Shown piece after piece: positions 62,386 through 64,000 of a stretch of DNA of 64,000 nucleotides. The notes beneath the pieces are model-generated. The model had not been told where the DNA came from and made no database searches. It worked only from the letters and a program-made list of their open reading frames with translations. The stretch spans positions 1 to 64,000 of the forward strand of contig DASYKC010000085.1 of NCBI GenBank assembly GCA_035995885.1, given 5' to 3'. Both the position numbers and the translations under genes were made by a program. Position 1 is the first letter of the stretch. Every line of letters begins with the position of its first letter. The stretch comes from Schlegelella_A sp035995885 (GTDB lineage: Bacteria; Pseudomonadota; Gammaproteobacteria; Burkholderiales; Burkholderiaceae_C).

Positions 62386-63849
62386 ATGCTGCAGCACGTC
62401 GTCCGCTCGACCGTGATCGACGCGCCGATCGATCGCGTCTGGGCGGTGCTGCGCGACTTCAACAGCCACGACCAGTGGCACGACGTCGTCGCCGCGAGCC
62501 GCATCGAGGGCGACGAACGCGGCGACCAGGTCGGCTGCGTTCGCAGCTTCACGCTGAAGGACGGCAACCGCATCCGCGAGCAGTTGCTGACGCTCTCCGA
62601 CAGCGACCACAAGAGCACCTATTGCATCGTCGAGGCGACGGTGCCGCTGCTGCGCTACGTCGCGACCGTGACGCTGAAGCCGGTCACCGACGGCGACCGC
62701 ACCTTCTGGCACTGGGAGTCGACCTTCGCGACGCCGCCGGGACGGGAGCGCGAGCTGCGCGAGATGGTCGCGAAGGACGTCTACGAGGCCGGCTTCGAGA
62801 ACCTGCGCCGCCACCTGCGCCAGGGCGGCGACCGGCGCGGTCCAACCGGGGCGGCGATGCCGTCGGCGCTGCCGCTGCCGGCACGGCACGCCGTCGTGCG
62901 TCGCTACGGCGGGCCCGAGGTGCTCGAGCCGGCCGACGGCGAAGCTGCCGCGCCCGAAGCCGGCGAAGTGCGGATCCGTCAGCGCGCCATCGGCGTCAAC
63001 TACCTCGACGTCTACCTGAGGAAGGGCTGGATCCCGGCGCTCCTGCCGCTGCCCGGCGTTCCCGGCATGGAGGCGGTCGGCACCGTCGTCGATGTCGGCG
63101 CGAACGTCAACGGCCTCCTGCCGGGCGACCGCGTCGCCTGCCTCGGCCCCGTGCCCGGCGCCTATTGCAGCGTCCGCACCGTGCCCGCCGAGTGGGTCGT
63201 GCGGCTGCCCGCCGACATCGACGACGACGTCGCCGCGGCGACGCTTCTGAAGGGCATCACCGCCGATTTCCTGCTGCGCGACCTCGGCCACGTCGGCGCC
63301 GGCACGCGGCTGCTCGTCCACGCTGCAGCCGGCGGCGTCGGCCTGCTCGTCTGCGCCGGGGCACGCCGCCTCGGCGCGACCGTCATCGGCACCGTCTCGA
63401 GCGAGGAGAAGGCGCGCGTCGCGCGCGAGTACGGCTGCGCCCATCCGATCGTGACGCGCGAGGCGCGCTTCGCCGACGCGGTGCAGGCGCAGTTCGGCGG
63501 CGCCGACGTGATCGTCGACGGCATCGGCGACGCCGCGCGCGACGAGAACTTCGCCGCGCTCGCGCGCCGCGGCCACTGGATCAGCCTCGGCCAGGCGAGC
63601 GGCGCGCTGCAGCCGATCGCGACCGACCAGCTGGTGCAGAAGTCGATCACCTTCTCGCGCCCGGCGGTGTTCGACTACGTCGCGACTAACGCCGCCCTCG
63701 ACGAGCGCGCCGCGCGGGTCTGGGCCGCGCTCGCCGACGGCACGCTGAAGGCGCCGCCGATCGAGCGCCACTCGCTTGGCGCCGCCGCAGAGGCGCACGC
63801 CCGGCTCGAATCGCGGCGAACGATCGGCGCGCTCGTCCTCGTCGCCTGA
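62386..63849 (+). CDS. Fusion of SRPBCC domain and quinone oxidoreductase-like MDR
   Basis: A 487-aa protein. Residues 1-150 are an SRPBCC domain (STVIDAPIDRVWAVLRDFNSHDQWHDVV), paralogous to the previous gene. After a short linker, residues about 165-487 form a medium-chain reductase of the QOR type: GVNYLDVYLRKGW, GDRVACLGPVPGAYCS, NADPH motif VHAAAGGVGLLVCAGARRLG (about 304-323), VIVDGIGD and GALQPIATDQLVQKS. No structural-zinc Cys cluster is seen, as expected for QOR. It probably reduces a quinone or enone held by the SRPBCC part. Confidence 0.9.
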   Translation: MLQHVVRSTVIDAPIDRVWAVLRDFNSHDQWHDVVAASRIEGDERGDQVGCVRSFTLKDGNRIREQLLTLSDSDHKSTYCIVEATVPLLRYVATVTLKPVTDGDRTFWHWESTFATPPGRERELREMVAKDVYEAGFENLRRHLRQGGDRRGPTGAAMPSALPLPARHAVVRRYGGPEVLEPADGEAAAPEAGEVRIRQRAIGVNYLDVYLRKGWIPALLPLPGVPGMEAVGTVVDVGANVNGLLPGDRVACLGPVPGAYCSVRTVPAEWVVRLPADIDDDVAAATLLKGITADFLLRDLGHVGAGTRLLVHAAAGGVGLLVCAGARRLGATVIGTVSSEEKARVAREYGCAHPIVTREARFADAVQAQFGGADVIVDGIGDAARDENFAALARRGHWISLGQASGALQPIATDQLVQKSITFSRPAVFDYVATNAALDERAARVWAALADGTLKAPPIERHSLGAAAEAHARLESRRTIGALVLVA

Positions 63850-63883
63850 GAATCCATCCATCCCACGCCAGGAGGAGGCCGCG

Positions 63884-64000
63884 ATGATCGTCGGCATGAA
63901 CCACTTCACCGTCATCGCCGAAGACCGGCAGAAGACGCTCGATTTCTACGTCGGCCTGCTCGGCCTGCGCGAAGGCCACCGGCCCGACCTTGGGTTCGAC
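63884..64000 (+). CDS. VOC-family protein, 5' end only
   Basis: The first 39 codons of a glyoxalase-like protein (MIVGMNHFTVIAEDRQKTL, then DFYVGLLGLREGHRPDLGF), cut by the window edge. An AGGAGGAG ribosome site precedes the ATG. The start motif NHFTVIAEDRQKTLDFY is typical of VOC domains, which include extradiol dioxygenases and glyoxalases. Same strand as, and 34 bases after, the fusion oxidoreductase. Confidence 0.8.
   Translation, partial: MIVGMNHFTVIAEDRQKTLDFYVGLLGLREGHRPDLGFD

Overview
The window is very GC-rich DNA with strong G/C preference at third codon positions, which leaves long spurious open frames antisense to most genes. Gene content points to a betaproteobacterium, most likely of the Burkholderiales (Rubrivivax/Leptothrix/Variovorax-like). 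This rests on DUF1840 and DUF3606 proteins, three LivHMGF-type transporters, PobA, a DUF3391/HD-GYP protein, and the ruvA/ruvB, phoH-ybeY, hemB and corA neighbourhood. The assignment is by family resemblance, not by a database search. I saw no rRNA, tRNA, CRISPR array or insertion sequence, and no gap clearly over 300 bases without a gene.

Layout. 1-5858 (minus): a peptidoglycan pair, an unusually long SEDS (FtsW/RodA) polymerase overlapping a class B penicillin-binding protein that runs off the left edge, preceded by a glycine-zipper envelope protein. 6107-10603: small housekeeping genes (67-aa conserved protein, DUF72, VOC, amino-acid ABC permease and binding protein without an ATPase, DUF3606, Tag glycosylase). 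10780-15143 (plus): an orphan ParA, then liv cluster 1 (H-M-G-F, no binding protein). 15177-19801 (minus): DsrE-like protein, PobA with an overlapping epimerase, and a zinc-ribbon membrane protein. 20026-29038 (plus): Nei/Fpg-type glycosylase, HD-GYP and PAS pair, Cfa and DUF1840, PEBP, histidine phosphatase, D-threonine-aldolase-like enzyme, sterol-desaturase-like hydroxylase and a Crp/Fnr regulator, many joined by 4-base overlaps. 29046-30770 (minus): phospholipase D-family lipoprotein and a 33-aa membrane peptide. 31027-36548 (plus): IclR regulator and complete liv cluster 2 (G-F-K-H-M). 36607-46709: core genes (ruvB, ruvA, phoH, ybeY, corA, hemB, hemJ) mixed with a DMT exporter, a dienelactone-hydrolase-like protein, a PCu(A)C copper chaperone and VanZ.

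46729-64000 is the most unusual part. A TetR regulator faces a long plus-strand cluster across a region with a clear inverted repeat. The cluster encodes a fumarylacetoacetate-hydrolase-family enzyme, an alpha/beta hydrolase, two tandem metal-dependent amidohydrolases, liv cluster 3 (H-M-K-G-F) whose livM is cut by an in-frame amber codon and whose LivF is fused to a Tm-1-like domain, a PEP-hydrolase-type TIM barrel, a flotillin, an SRPBCC protein, an SRPBCC-quinone oxidoreductase fusion and a VOC protein at the right edge. It reads as an import-and-degradation system for an unidentified, probably amide- or ester-bearing organic compound. The role of the last genes is open.

Cross-cutting signals: micro-ORFs with ATGA overlaps at both ends join livH to livM in clusters 1 and 3; -10-like hexamers lie exactly six bases before the start codons of hemB, hemJ and ruvB, suggesting leaderless mRNAs; and palindromic intergenic elements supply the ends of converging genes around ruvA/phoH/ybeY.
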